Assembly (NCBI GenBank): GCA_013399875.1
Contig: VXAZ01005564.1
Location: 827,603-891,602 of the forward strand
Direction of reading: 5' to 3'
DNA: 64,000 nt
Source: Gymnorhina tibicen
Taxonomy: Eukaryota; Chordata; Aves; Passeriformes; Artamidae
A program made the position numbers and the translations under genes. Shown here piece by piece: positions 1 through 11,294 of this stretch. The notes below the pieces were generated by a model. That model did no database searches, was not told the origin of the DNA, and saw nothing but the letters and a program-made list of their open reading frames with translations. Within the stretch, counting starts at the first letter, position 1. Each line of letters begins with the position of its first letter.

Positions 1-430
1 GGTCAGCGCCATTGAGCCCCAACAATGCCATTGACGCGGAGCCCCCGCGGCCCCCGAGCGCCAGTCACAGCCCATTTCGCCGGATAATGCCGGGTCCTCC
101 CGTGAAATGTGCCTCTGTCTTGCTCTGCCGTCCGAGCTGGGTCCGCACAGCAACTGTGCGAGCGGGGAGGCCGCGATGCCGGCGCTCGGGGCGCTGCCGG
201 AGTGCAGCAATGCAGGGCCGGGATCGGCCGGGGTGCAGCAATGCAGGGCCGGGGTGCAGCAATGCAGGGCCGGGATCGGCCGGGGTGCAGCAATGCAGGG
301 CCGGGGTGCAGCAATGCAGGGCCGGGATCGCTGAGGGGGTGCTCGGTACCCGAGCGGGTGGCTCGGAGACGCCCCTGGGCCTGCGGGGATTGGGGTGGGT
401 GTGCGACGAGCGCGGGCCTGGGCTCCCGAG
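1..430. promoter_or_regulatory. CpG island at window edge
   Basis: I count about 44 CpG dinucleotides in the first 430 bases, in DNA that is roughly two-thirds G+C. CpG then almost disappears after position 440. In birds such islands usually mark promoters or first exons. Nothing in it reads as a recognisable protein: open frames exist on both strands but are made of the minisatellite and biased GC sequence. An AATAAA hexamer lies at 437-442 just past the island, so the island could also sit at a gene end. Which gene it serves cannot be told from this window, because the island is cut by the window start. Confidence 0.8.
202..331. repeat. GC-rich minisatellite with alternating 31/21-bp spacing
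   Basis: A 20-bp core (GTGCAGCAATGCAGGGCCGG) occurs five times, starting at 202, 233, 254, 285 and 306. Start-to-start distances are 31, 21, 31 and 21, so the higher-order unit is 52 bp: one core followed by an 11-base linker containing GATCGGCC, then one core followed by a single G. The copies are essentially identical, which indicates recent expansion or homogenisation. Because 52 is not a multiple of 3, the array would not encode a regular peptide repeat. It lies inside the CpG island. Confidence 0.95.
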
Positions 431-439
431 GGAAGAAAT

Positions 440-3400
440 AAAAGTGTGATCGATCCCATTTTAAATCCAGGGGCTAAAATAGCCGCCTTGAAAATGTCAA
501 TACCTCTTTAAATGTGGGTGGCATGTAAATCACAACCACATATGCAAAGAGCGACAAAGATTTAAAGAGTGCTGGGGCGAAATGAGTTTACAGGCTTGCG
601 TAAGGGACTGAGCAACACCCGGGAAGGAATTATTTTAACCACCAGGATGGTAACAGTCCTTAGATCCCGACTCCAGGGTGCAATTTTAATTTTTTTTTTT
701 TTTCCAAGACCATCTATTTTTACAAAAATAATTTTAAAATAAGTTTGACATTTTGCGCGAGGAGCTGTTGAGAAATTCCTTATATAACATTAGCTCAGCG
801 AAATATTAAAAGCTTCGCTGGGCTGAATTTGAGTGCGACTGTTTGTTCCACTTACTGGGGTCCCTCCTCTGTCCCCTCCCCCTGCTCCTTTTTCCATATT
901 GAAAAATAAAATATAGGTAAGGCAAACTGTTACGAATCTGAATTCCACAGCCATAAATACTGTAGCAAATAATCTTTTACACCTTCCCTTCCCTTCCTCC
1001 TCTCTAAAATGTATTTGAAACACAATTACTGTGTTTAATGATTCAATTTGTGAAGACTTTGTCACTAGGACAATGAAAGTGGCTCAAGTGTGATAAAGCA
1101 AACATACCAATAAACCTTGTTTTTATTGATTTGTAGGAAGCTCAATTGTCTGGGAGAAACAGAGAGAGCTGACATCACCCCCTGGTCCCCCTGGAATGCA
1201 GTGATAAGTGTCAGCCTATTTTTCTTACAGGCAATTTCTCTGGCTATGTGATGTCTGGCTGCAAATTTAAAGTAAATGACATTCCACAATCTGTTAGGGA
1301 TGGGGGGGTGAAGTCTGCATTATTTGTTTTAGAATTTAAAATAATTTGTGTCTGAAAATTTCACCAGTGTCTAGACAAGATCTATTGCTTGCCTGCTGAA
1401 AATATTACAATTTTGTAATGTACAGCCGACAAAGCTACTTTCATAGTAAACATACAGATTCAATTTAAGATTTTTAGACTTCTTTTTACAGCATATTATA
1501 TTATTATTACCGCTGGGGGAGCCAGATTAAATCTAATTCAGGTAGTCAAACACGGTACCGCTCTGTGCAGGCCAAGTTGTCACAGCATTTTCTTTAAAAG
1601 CCTCTTAAGCATTTCAACGTTTTGCATTTTGTTGTGTTTCAGCACTGATGCAGCAGCACATCTGAAGGGGACAGTGCTGGGGCAGCTGTGCATACACACA
1701 CAGGGTGATCACACGAGCAACGGGAGCAGTGTCCTCCTTAATTTTACCCATTCCTTTACTTCCCATAGTCTATTTGAAAAGGCTAGGCCGGGAATTTTAG
1801 GACTATGAATACCCACCACTGCATAGAAAGACCTTGGGTAAAGGAATCACTTGATCTATGGTCTCTGTCTCTGCATTAGCAATGAAACATTTTGCAGTTT
1901 TAGGAAAGTTGAGTTTTGTACCTACAGTAAAATTGAAATTGATCACGAAATACTGTTTCTTTCATGCAAATTAATAAATCTCTTTAATTATGCTGCCTTT
2001 ACTCAAATGCAAGGTTATCTTAAATCAAGAAGTGCCTGGGATGTTTTAAGGCAAAAAATATTTGCAACTACTTGTTTTCTCGTTTAATCTATTCAGCATA
2101 TGCTCCCCAAAGTGTACAGCTTGCGTGGAGATAAGAGTGTGCATGTGGAGTTAGCTCTCTTCAGCTGGTAGATGGGCAAGAGGCAGTAAAGAAATATTTT
2201 TGTCCTAGTGGGAGAATTGAAGATATGCTGTGGATTTTCAGTTTCTAAGGAATGGAAAACACGTCTGACTGAGTTTCAGTTATATTCTGTTACATATGTA
2301 GTTTTTTGTCTAGCAATCTCAAAGCATATATAATACATTATAGCATATTCATCAATGTGGATAGACAATATTATTATTTTTCTTGGGGCTTAAATAGGAT
2401 CCAGATTTGGTATGCGGGTATTTACTTAACTTGAAGAGATGCTATTTATTTGGACATATTTAAGTACATCAACAGAAGCTGGATGAAATGTTTTTGCTAT
2501 TCAAGCTCATTAAAAAAGAAAAACTCCTGTAAGTAAAGCTTGTTTAAAAACCAAATTAATTCCAGAATTGTTCCTTTATCATAAAAATGTACTTCTTAAA
2601 ATCAGAAAAAAGGGCTTTCTGATAGCAACATTCACCACAAAGATGCTGGGTAAGAGCAAAATAAACCAGGCCACGAACACTGAATACAAAAGCTGTGTTT
2701 GTCCTCCATCTGTATTTGTGTGACTGTTTGGTTTTGGTAACAGGTATCGAGCTCTCCATAGCCCCAAAAGGCCCCTCACTTTCCCCAGTAAACAAAATGA
2801 GTTTGTCACGTTCCAGCCACCAGGCTGATGTACAATTAAAGGCAATACACTGTAACAAAGAGAGGCACAGCTCAGTCACCGGGGACTGTGGAGCTGATTG
2901 TTGTGTGAGAAAGTACCAGAATTCTGGTAGCCCTTAACAAATCTCCCTCTTCAGTTCTTTAATGCTCACGTTTTTACTGTAGTGAACAAATCTGACATCT
3001 TTCTTCAAGCTTCTTAGTAACTCCCCCCTGTTCCTTATTAAGAGTTTTGTGTTTCCAGCATTTCCAAATGCCAGTTCTCAAAAATCATGAGCCAGGCCTG
3101 GGAAAAAGAAATTATGAGTTTGGCTTAAACCAATGTACTTTGAATTCCTTTTATTTGCCTTCTCTCTTTGGAGCTGTTAAGGATACTGGCACTTCATCTT
3201 TTCAGGCTTCTTTCCACAGCTCTGAGAAGTGGAAATATAACTTTTTAAAATGAAAGATGAGATTGCTTTGCAATGCATGAATCTGGCAGCTGGGGCTTTA
3301 AAAAAGCAAACCCATGAACTATCATGAGACTTGCAGTTCAGAGTAGGTTTTGAGTTGCTTTGGGTATTAATGCTGGTTCCACATTTTGAATGTGTCAAAC

Positions 3401-3480
3401 TCTGACATTCTGAAGAGATGGTGATTAGAAAATATTTTGTACATCACACTATCATCCATCAGCTGTCCCGAGACAGTCCA
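440..3480. other. AT-rich unique sequence, no gene seen
   Basis: No exon or gene is supported here. The stretch is AT-rich and has poly-T near 690-703. Much of 440-1560 has the look of a conserved non-coding element: AT-rich, low repeat content and isolated CpGs retained. A short hairpin is annotated separately at 792-824. Possible enhancer function is inference only, because conservation cannot be tested here. Confidence 0.4.
792..824. other. 11-bp inverted repeat (hairpin)
   Basis: AGCTCAGCGAA at 792-802 pairs with TTCGCTGGGCT at 814-824. Ten of the eleven pairs are Watson-Crick and one would be G-U in RNA, with an 11-base AT-rich loop. It is too short to call a microRNA precursor, and I recognise no known small RNA in it. 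Confidence 0.5.
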
Positions 3481-3481
3481 C

Positions 3482-3700
3482 ACTATTCCAACACTGTCTC
3501 CCTTTCCCATTACTCAAATTCTACAAACTCCCCATCTTTCTAGCAGAAAGTTTTCCCTGATATCTAACTTGAGCAGTAGCCCAGTCTTCCAATCCTTCCC
3601 ATCAGAGGACGGATAATTTTCCCTTTGCAGCAGCCGTTTACATATTTGGAGGAATATTGTTTTATCTGTCAGTCTTGTACTGTCTGAACCAAGCCCTCAG
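3482..3700 (-). mobile_element. Ancient CR1-clade LINE fragment (3' UTR)
   Basis: Read on the plus strand, this matches the reverse complement of the old CR1-type 3' UTR in the correct order. There is a GAAAGTTTTCCCTGATATC block, then ATCAGAGGA near 3601, then CTTTGCAGCAGCC, CATATTTGGA and TCAGTCTT, and finally CTGTCTGAACCAAGCC, a decayed form of the CTAGACTAAACAAACCC block. The element is heavily mutated and 5'-truncated. Identification rests on remembered consensus order. Confidence 0.75.
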
Positions 3701-6700
3701 ATCAATGGTGTTGTATTGTACTGCAGTTTAGAACCAGTTTACACATATTTCCCACTGGAGTGCTTTTGGTTCCACTGCTTGCAGTGTCAGAGTTAAGCCC
3801 CAGCTGTCCTGGAGCCCTCATGGAAAGGCCCTGGCAGGGCTGTCCTTGCCTTACTGCCTTTTGCATTCTTCTTTTCAAACTGCATGCAAGCTTTGTTTTT
3901 GTTTGACATTTAGTGTATTTGAACAGACAAAACACCTTTGAAAAGATAACACTGACAAAATTATGGGGGCTCGCATGAGCTGGGTAAACACTGGAAGAAA
4001 TACTTGTATCAGCAAAAAAAAATAGCAGATAAGCTTTGAACTTCAGAGATTCTCATGTTGAGATACATCAGTGAGTAAACAAGAGGTTGGTGCTTTAAAA
4101 GAACATGAAAATAACTGGGAATGTGTGTGAAAACAATCTTGAATTGAGGCACATCTCCCTACAAAGGCGAGTATTTTTACTGAAAACATGCAGGAAGGTA
4201 TTCAGGTGCTTTCTAGAAGGGTGCTGCTTCATGCTACTGGAACAGGGACTCCTGTGGGTAGAAAAGGAGGAGCAGAATCAATGACAACCATTCCTTTTTG
4301 GAGAATTTAGGAGCTAACCCTCATTTCTTCACACAGTTGTGGGAATAAAACACCTGACAGTGTAACTAGTCGCTAATTAGAAGACAGGACTACCAAGGGA
4401 CTCGAGCCATTTGAAATGTGGCAAGCAGGAAATGGGTTGGCAGTGCTGGGATAGCACGGGCAGCCCTGGGTGGGCTGAGGTTAACGAGGCTGTTGTCCTG
4501 ACAGCTGTCATTTCGCGGGAACTTGTTGATCTCACCTTTGGAAAGATGCTCCAGCTACCTTTTGGCACACAGCAAGGCCTTCAGTTAGGGAGTGCTCAAA
4601 AGCTCATCCAACCTTTGCAGCTTTGTGGCCCATCTTAATTACTTTTTATTGTAAACTCATGGTCAACATTTAATGAGGAAACTAATTACCAAAGGGAAGA
4701 TAGAGAACTCCACTTAGGGAGTAATTTTTTAAAATTTTGTCCAGAGAACAAGCACTGTGGTTGTGCAATTCTCCTAACAGAGTGCTTCTAACAGAGTGCT
4801 GCCAACACAGGGAGAAAATTTGAGTAACTTAAAAATCAGACCTGACTTCAGGATCTTTGGGGACTTTGTGCAAAACTAGAGGACTAAACTCATAGGATGC
4901 TGCTAAATGCTTTGCAGCAGTTTTTCAACTTTGCAGTTTTCCTCTTGCTCTTAGACAGCCTGGTTGGATTCATCTCACCTACTGGAAGATGTCCACAGTG
5001 TGGCATCCCTGGATGAAACAGTCTTTGAACTTCTTTTGTACTCAGTGAAGAGAAATAGGCACTTCAGAGGTGATACCTGGACTTGCAGCTGGCTGCTAAA
5101 AGATGCTGGATGAATTACACAGCAAGTGTGATTGCCCATGGACTGTAAAGGAAGTCCAAGCAACAAATTTAGATGGATTTACCTGAAATCAGGGACTGTT
5201 TAACCCTCCTTAAGTGCCTGTGCATGCAAGACCTTTCTCGTTCAGCATTGCTCATTCAAGTGGGTGATACACAGAGGTGCAAAGGCCCAGATGCTGCACT
5301 GTGGCAGACCTGGGTTTGATACCTTCAAAGCTGCCTGGTGTGAACTTCAGGAGTATTTTCCCTCTTGGGATCTGAGTGTTGAGCTTATCCCTGGAGGGAA
5401 GAATAGCAGAGTGGTTCTGCAGAGCCTAGCAGGGCTGCCCTGGCTGACTCTTGGTTTATGTGCTGGTGCTGTAAATACATTATGTCCAAACCTTCTCCTG
5501 GTTACAGATCATCTTTGGTGCATTGCAGGAACAAGAACTTCTTCCCCATCCTGTCTTTGTGCTTCTCTGAAGAAGCAAAGTTTGTAGCAAAAGCTTATAG
5601 TCATACTTGTAAAACTGAAGCCCAGTTACAATCCGCAACCAACTTTTATAGCTTGGTATTAAGATTTTGTAATATAATTAGGGTATTTTAAAATTATCTT
5701 CTTTATATTTACTGTAGATCTTAAAACTGGTGATGATTAATTTATTTTTTGTAATGTAACTGATTGCATAATGTTGGAAGCTACAGAGGCTCTCATTTAC
5801 AACTGCATGTGTTAGGAAGAATCTGGAATCTCAGGGCTGTTCCCTCCCATTTGCTGGCTGCAAGGCAGACTGACAAAGGCAGCTTTCTTGCCAAAGTTCT
5901 ACTGAGAATCTGCACCTCCCATTCCCAGTGAACCTGGAGCTGGCCTTTGCCTTCCTTGCTGGAACACACCCTGTGAGTCAAGTCAACGATTGGAAAAAAG
6001 CCTCTCAGGTTCCTTCTTTCCCAGCGCACAAGTCTTGTATCAGGTCACAGAAAGGGTGAGAAGGTGAAAGGGAATGGTCAACAGACCTGAGAGCTCTGGA
6101 CAGCCACCAGCAGGAGTGGCAGTTCCAGCCTGGTGGCACTAATAGCACCCTTGGTGGCGGCATCCATCCGCAGCCTCTCCTTGCTGCTCCATGACTCCCA
6201 GCGTGGGATCTGTCAGATCAGCTGCTCGTGGCTGCACCATGGCAGAGGCCTTGGCACAGGGCTGGGAGTGAGGGACGTGTATTTGTAACCACCAGCTGCC
6301 ACCAGAGCCAGCTGTGTGACTTTGCCTCTCCGCTGTGAGTCTGAACGTGTCCAGGGTCGTGCCTTCGGGGCTGTGGTTTTCTCTGAGGTAGCTCTGTTTG
6401 TATGGTTTTTCTCTCCTTGCTGAGTGTCTGCAGGTTCCTGAGGGGCTGCTTTCTTTCCAGCTGGATTTTCTGGGCAGAGAGGACCTTAAAAGTTGCTTGT
6501 AAACTTCAGCTGTTTTGCTCCTAGAGTTTAAATCTATAGTAGATTATCAAGTGAAGGCTATACTGAATAGTTTTAGATCTTGTCTGAATTGCATTGACGT
6601 GCTTTTCAGGTTTCCAGTACATCTGCCTGATGTCCTTTGACCTTTCTAGAAAATCAGAAACAGAGCTGCACAGGCAGTCCCTACCCAGAAGACGGTGTGT

Positions 6701-7560
6701 TTATAAAGCTGCAGTGTAGATGGATGTGTCTTAGTTAAAACATCAGTCTTCCTATAGGACTAATTGGCCTGATGCCAGTCCTTGAAGAATGAAGCTGTTC
6801 CAACGTGTAATCAAGTAGCTCCTGTGGGCCCCCAACTGCTGCCTTAATATAGCCCTACCTGCCACCGTGCCGAGATGGCTTTCATTCCCAGCCAAGCAGA
6901 ACAATCCCCCTTTGGAGAAGAGCAGCTTTGGAGTATAAATGTGTTTGAGCTTTCTCCAGCCTTGGGGGAAGGGAATCCGCACACGCCAAACAAATGGAGA
7001 TTCTTATATCAATTGTTTGTGCCTTAATTATTGCAAAGGATAATTAAGGAATCCCACAGGGACTTGGGCTGTAAAGCATTGAAGGACTTCATCGTTCACT
7101 CTGTGCTGGCAGGCTCGAGATTTGTGATGACAAGGCACTCTTCTCGGATCTCTTAGAGGATTTAACCTAGGCTTTATGAAGCCCATGATAACTGGGTGTC
7201 ACGTGCCATGCACTTCTGGAGTCTGTGCACGTCCATATTTCATTGCAGACAAAATTAAAAGACACTGGTGCATAATCCAGGTTAGTTGACCCCAACCTCT
7301 GCTGGCTCTGGGCAAAAATGCTGTGCAGGAAATGCACTGAGATCATCACCTGCCCCCCTGGTCCTTGGCTTTAGTGCAACCTTCTGCTATTATTAATTAT
7401 CTTCTAAGGTTACAAGAACTATGCGAAGGGGTAGCTGGCAATATTTTTCAGAGTTTCTGTGGCTGCCCTACTCAAAAAGCAAGTTGTTAACTACTAAATT
7501 CCCACCTCTTGCTCTTGGGACCAAAGATTTTCACCCAAGCGCACAAACAGCATGAGAACA
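3701..7560. other. Unique non-coding stretch
   Basis: I see no supported gene. Positions 4774-4800 carry a 14-bp near-perfect tandem duplication (CTAACAGAGTGCTT, two copies). A homeodomain-type hairpin is annotated at 7022-7049. The 5.2-6.4 kb part is more GC-rich and holds short open frames without recognisable domains. Nothing else stands out. Confidence 0.4.
7022..7049. promoter_or_regulatory. Perfect 10-bp inverted repeat with TAATTA sites
   Basis: CCTTAATTAT (7022-7031) and ATAATTAAGG (7040-7049) are perfect reverse complements separated by 8 bases. Each arm contains the homeodomain core TAATTA/TTAATTA. The spacer plus flank reads TTGCAAAGG, which includes a CAAAG core usable by TCF/SOX-type factors. 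It is a plausible bipartite binding site. Binding is inferred from motif content only. Confidence 0.4.
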
Positions 7561-8287
7561 GGGTCTAAAGGAGTTGCCCAGTCCAGCTCTGCCCTGTGGC
7601 AAGATCAGCATTACTTGCATCACTCTTGATAGATCTTTGCCCAACCTTGCTTAAGTATTTCCAGTGTCTTCTGCAAATTTTCCTATTCCACACTCTGAGA
7701 CATTAACAGAAATAATGGAACTAGACCTAGAACAGCTCTTCAGGATATCCACTCAAAACATGCTTCCAATTTGACAGTGATTTCCTATTAAATATTCTGT
7801 TGCACAGTTTTTCAGCCTCTCGCATCCACTGCTGAGTTACTTGAAGATCAAATTTCTTAGCTTGCCTATAAGAATGTCTCATGAGTCAGAGTCAAAAGAC
7901 TTGCTTAAAACAAGCCATGACAACTGTTGTTTCTCCTCTATCCCCGAGCCTGTAATCCTGTCATGGAAAGAATAGAGCTTGGTTTGACATCATCTGTTCC
8001 CAGTAGCTGTATGTTTGTGCTTGCTGATTTTCTTGTTATCTTCTGTGGGTTTACAAGTGGTTTCATTCTTTTGTTTTGGTATCTGTGCAGAAGCTGAAAT
8101 TTATTTGCCAGACAGTAATTTCCCAGTTCTTCATCTCCTGCTTTCCGGTGGGTGCTGTGCTGGTCTTCTGCCAGAGCTCTGGCCCTTCCCTGTCCCTTAG
8201 GAATCCTCAAAAACAACTGCTAACAACTCTTGAGATTGTTTCCAAAGTACCTGAGGGTAAATGGTATCAAAGCCAGCTGAGTGGAAA
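7561..8287 (-). mobile_element. Ancient CR1/L3-clade LINE, RT plus 3' UTR
   Basis: On the minus strand this is a decayed non-LTR retrotransposon. Positions 8287 to about 7690 correspond to the middle of the reverse transcriptase. The reverse complement preserves the order of the family's conserved blocks: the region before the RPVSLTS block near 8190-8100, the QHGF block near 8010-7960, and the segment ending at GTCTCATGAGTCAGAGTCAAA (7875-7895 in plus orientation). Positions 7690-7561 then match the 3' UTR (GTTGCCCAGTCCAGC, AGATCTTTGCCCAACCTTGCTTAAG). The C-terminal part of the RT, several hundred bases, is missing between them, so the copy has a large internal deletion. All frames are broken and it cannot be functional. 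It is an old amniote repeat, far more diverged than the CR1 at 17.1 kb. Confidence 0.85.
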
Positions 8288-8293
8288 AGCCTG

Positions 8294-8321
8294 TAAAAAA
8301 TAAAAAATAAAATAAAATAAG
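8294..8321. repeat. (AAAAT)n microsatellite
   Basis: A short run of AAAAAT and AAAAT units lies directly beside the ancient LINE fragment. It is AT-rich low-complexity DNA, not a poly-A tail of the element, since the LINE lies on the minus strand and CR1 elements do not end in poly-A. Confidence 0.85.
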
Positions 8322-11191
8322 GTTCTTCCTAATCAGAACTTGTCCTCTGTTGTCACATGTGGCAGCTGTGACAGTGCTGGCTCCTGGGCTGGCTGCCCAA
8401 CTGCAAAGCAGGTTGAGGTGGGTGTCACTGTGCTGGCTGTCCCTCTGTGTGCCTCCAGCACAGAGTTTTACTATTATTTCCCTTAAGATTATGCCTACAA
8501 ACGCCAGGATGCCCTTATTTTAGACATTATGAATACGTAAACAGGCAATAGTTGCTCTAAGGAGCGTACATCTATAAAGAGAAGAGAGGAAAAATAATAC
8601 AACATACATGCAGGAGTGGGAAACTGCATGGAGAGGGAGAAATGGACAAGCTGGATATAGCCTTTGGTTTATGTGATTTTTAGTTAAATGTTTTAAAAAG
8701 TGGAATTCTTACCACCTGCAGTTGCTCAAATGAGTTGAATACCTGACTGTTAGATTTGACAGGGAGAAATAAGTGTAGTTTGTCAGCTAAGACAAAGCTC
8801 CTACACATACAAGTCTGTGACAAAGATGCCCAACGTGTTTGTTAAGATGTATTTCCAAGTCCCACGTGGCTATCAGTCACCCAGTATGCCTTGCATAAGT
8901 TTGTGATTGCACTAAGAGACACAAAATGTGATCAGAATGAATTGGTTTGTTCACCAAGTTTTGCTACCTTTTTTTTTGGGAGGTGTGCGGTGTAAAATTA
9001 ACCTGTTCTAGCTTGGGAATATCTATCTTTACCAACATAGCTGCTTCCATAAGCAAATTTATAGTACAAATTCACTCAAGTCTTCCTAAATCCTTTGGTT
9101 ATTCTCTCATTAACGCCATTGGGTGCTGGGATAAGCCCCCAAAGGCTCAGGCAGCAATTTGAGGTGAGGTAAAAGCTCTGCTGTGTGAGCTTGCACTCAT
9201 TTGCCCATTCCTCTGAGTGCAGCTGCAGTAGTGTTTAATGCTGCATGTCAGAATGTACTTCCAAACTGCCTTGGAGTTTAGTAAAAATCCATTAGGCACT
9301 AAGTTTTCCTCCTTCTTGAAAGTGAAATCAGTTTAGCCTAGATATGTACTGAAAGGTGAATGGTCTCTTAATGTGTGCATGGGCACCCAGGCTCAGTGGG
9401 TGAGAAGCAGCTCCAACTTTCTGTTGCTGTGGCTTGTAAGGCTGTGCAGAATTGGGAGGGAAAAATATGTGCTCTGAACCTGGGCCAAAGCTAACTTAAA
9501 GACTTTAAAACTCGGAGTTGCTCTGAAATAAAACAATTGGGACATTAGTCATATGGAGACAGGGCTGCTCGTTGCAGTGTGTCACGAGATGGACTGAGCC
9601 AAGCGGTGCGCATGACACAAACACCTCCACAGTTTCTGCCTCAGGCTTTTATAAGATTAGGCTATTTGAACAATAAAAGAAAGGTAAACAGGGATGAGAT
9701 TTGGGGGGAAAAATTCTTTCTTAGTGTAGGAGAGAGGAAAATGCCCAGCTGGTTCTCAAAGCCATTCCCTTGTTTTCAGTACCTGTGTTTCCCCCAGAAG
9801 ACTCCTCTTAGAGCATTCCTCAGGCAGTTGGGTTCATGAGGGAAATAGCATGGCCGGAAAAATCCACATGGTGGGACTGAGCAGTGGATTTGCAGAGCTG
9901 TGTGGGCAGGGACAAAACCTCACATGGGTTTCTGAGGTGCAAAGGAAAGCCAGACAACAAAAGCACAGAAAAAGCTGGAGACAGGAGATTTTGGACAGCT
10001 GTCCCCCTTCCCTCTAAGTGCCCTATTCAGCCATGTGTTTCAAATGCTCATGGGCCAGGCTGATCCTTGTGACTCCAGCTTGTCTCTGAACCATGAAGAC
10101 CTTTTTGGGTTGAGCCTCCAAAGAGCTCTTCAAAGCCGTGAGTGTCATGAGCCCAGTGCTGAAGGCACCGAGTGGACAGTGACCTTTGCTGTGCTGGCAG
10201 TGTGAGTGTGGCACAAATGTGGAATCACACACATAAAAGGGACTGAATCAAAATTTAATCAACACTTTTATTCTGTTCTCCAACTTGTGCTCATTGTTTT
10301 ATATCTGAGCATGCTGAAGCCTGGAGTGATTGAGGGGGCTTGCTGTCATCGCAACTCAGCCTGCTCTTCATGCTGAGCACTTTGTGTTTCTCTGCCTGGA
10401 AAATTTCAAATAAAATGTCAGTCTGTGCATCTCATTAATCTGCTAACTACTAAGTTAAAGGTCTAAGTGTGTTTAAAAATGTAACATAGGTTTTAAGTTC
10501 AAGGATACAGTTAAGGTTAGAATCCTCTCCTCTGCTCTATCCATCCATCCTGTCTGCCAGTCATCTCACTCTCGTGCAGTTTGAATCCAAATGAGCTTAA
10601 TGCAGAAGGGCCTGGATGGTACACTGGGTAAGCTTCAAAGCAGAAAGGAAGGTAGTTGAAGCAAAATCAATACTTTTGAAAGACAAAAGTGTTACAAAGC
10701 CTTTTTCCTTGAATACGTCTGTCCGTGTGTCACAAGAAACCAGCAGCACCTTTGATGTTCATTTGGCAGCATTTGCAGCTGAGTCTTCAGCTTGTGTCAG
10801 TCTAAGAGACACTGAACTCCATCTCCTCCTCAAGGAGAGGGTCACTGGGTCAAACCAGGGAGAGGTTGGTGAGCCTTTGAACAGCCATCCCAGACTCTGC
10901 TGTGAATGGGCCTTGGGTCTCTTGGGAAGCTGTTTTAGCTCGTGCAGACGCCTTCTCCCCACGACGAGAGTCATTTCAGTTCCTCAAGCACTAAAAGACC
11001 CATGTATTTTCTTTCTGATAATGTCGTGTTTATAGATCCATGTGTGTGTGTTTGTGTTCGCTCCATGTTATTATTTACAGCTAACGCTATCCCCTGCTAT
11101 TTCCTTCTCCCTCTTTTGTTACTTTGGGTGCCATATTTCCATGCCATATGCCACTTAAGCTGCACCTTTATGTGTACAAAATGTGTACCTA
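8322..11191. other. Unique non-coding stretch
   Basis: No gene is supported. The longest frame (10616-11035, plus, 139 codons) has no recognisable domain, and an overlapping minus-strand frame is equally open. A short TG run occurs at 11041-11055. I see no transposon remnants I can name. Confidence 0.35.
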
Positions 11192-11294
11192 ATTTGCATG
11201 CATAGTTACTACCATTGTAGACACAGGCACGGAGTGAGTAGGCATATTTGCATGCAATTATCTGATTTGCTTGTCCAATTGTGGTGATTTGCAT
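11192..11294. promoter_or_regulatory. Cluster of three POU octamer motifs
   Basis: The exact octamer ATTTGCAT occurs at 11192-11199, 11246-11253 and 11287-11294. The first two are followed by GC, giving palindromic TGCATGCA or TTGCATGCAA extensions. The cluster sits in AT-rich unique sequence. Three exact octamers in 103 bp are far more than chance would give. Octamers are bound by POU-family factors and are common in vertebrate conserved enhancers. Enhancer function here is inference. Confidence 0.5.

Noticed and set aside
12..449. 145-codon frame with repeated Cys-Ser-Asn-Ala peptide
   Set aside because: The peptide repeat is simply the minisatellite read in frame; the 52-bp period shifts frame and other frames show the same pattern.
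792..824. MicroRNA precursor
   Set aside because: The stem is only 11 bp, far shorter than a pre-miRNA hairpin, and matches no known seed I recognise.
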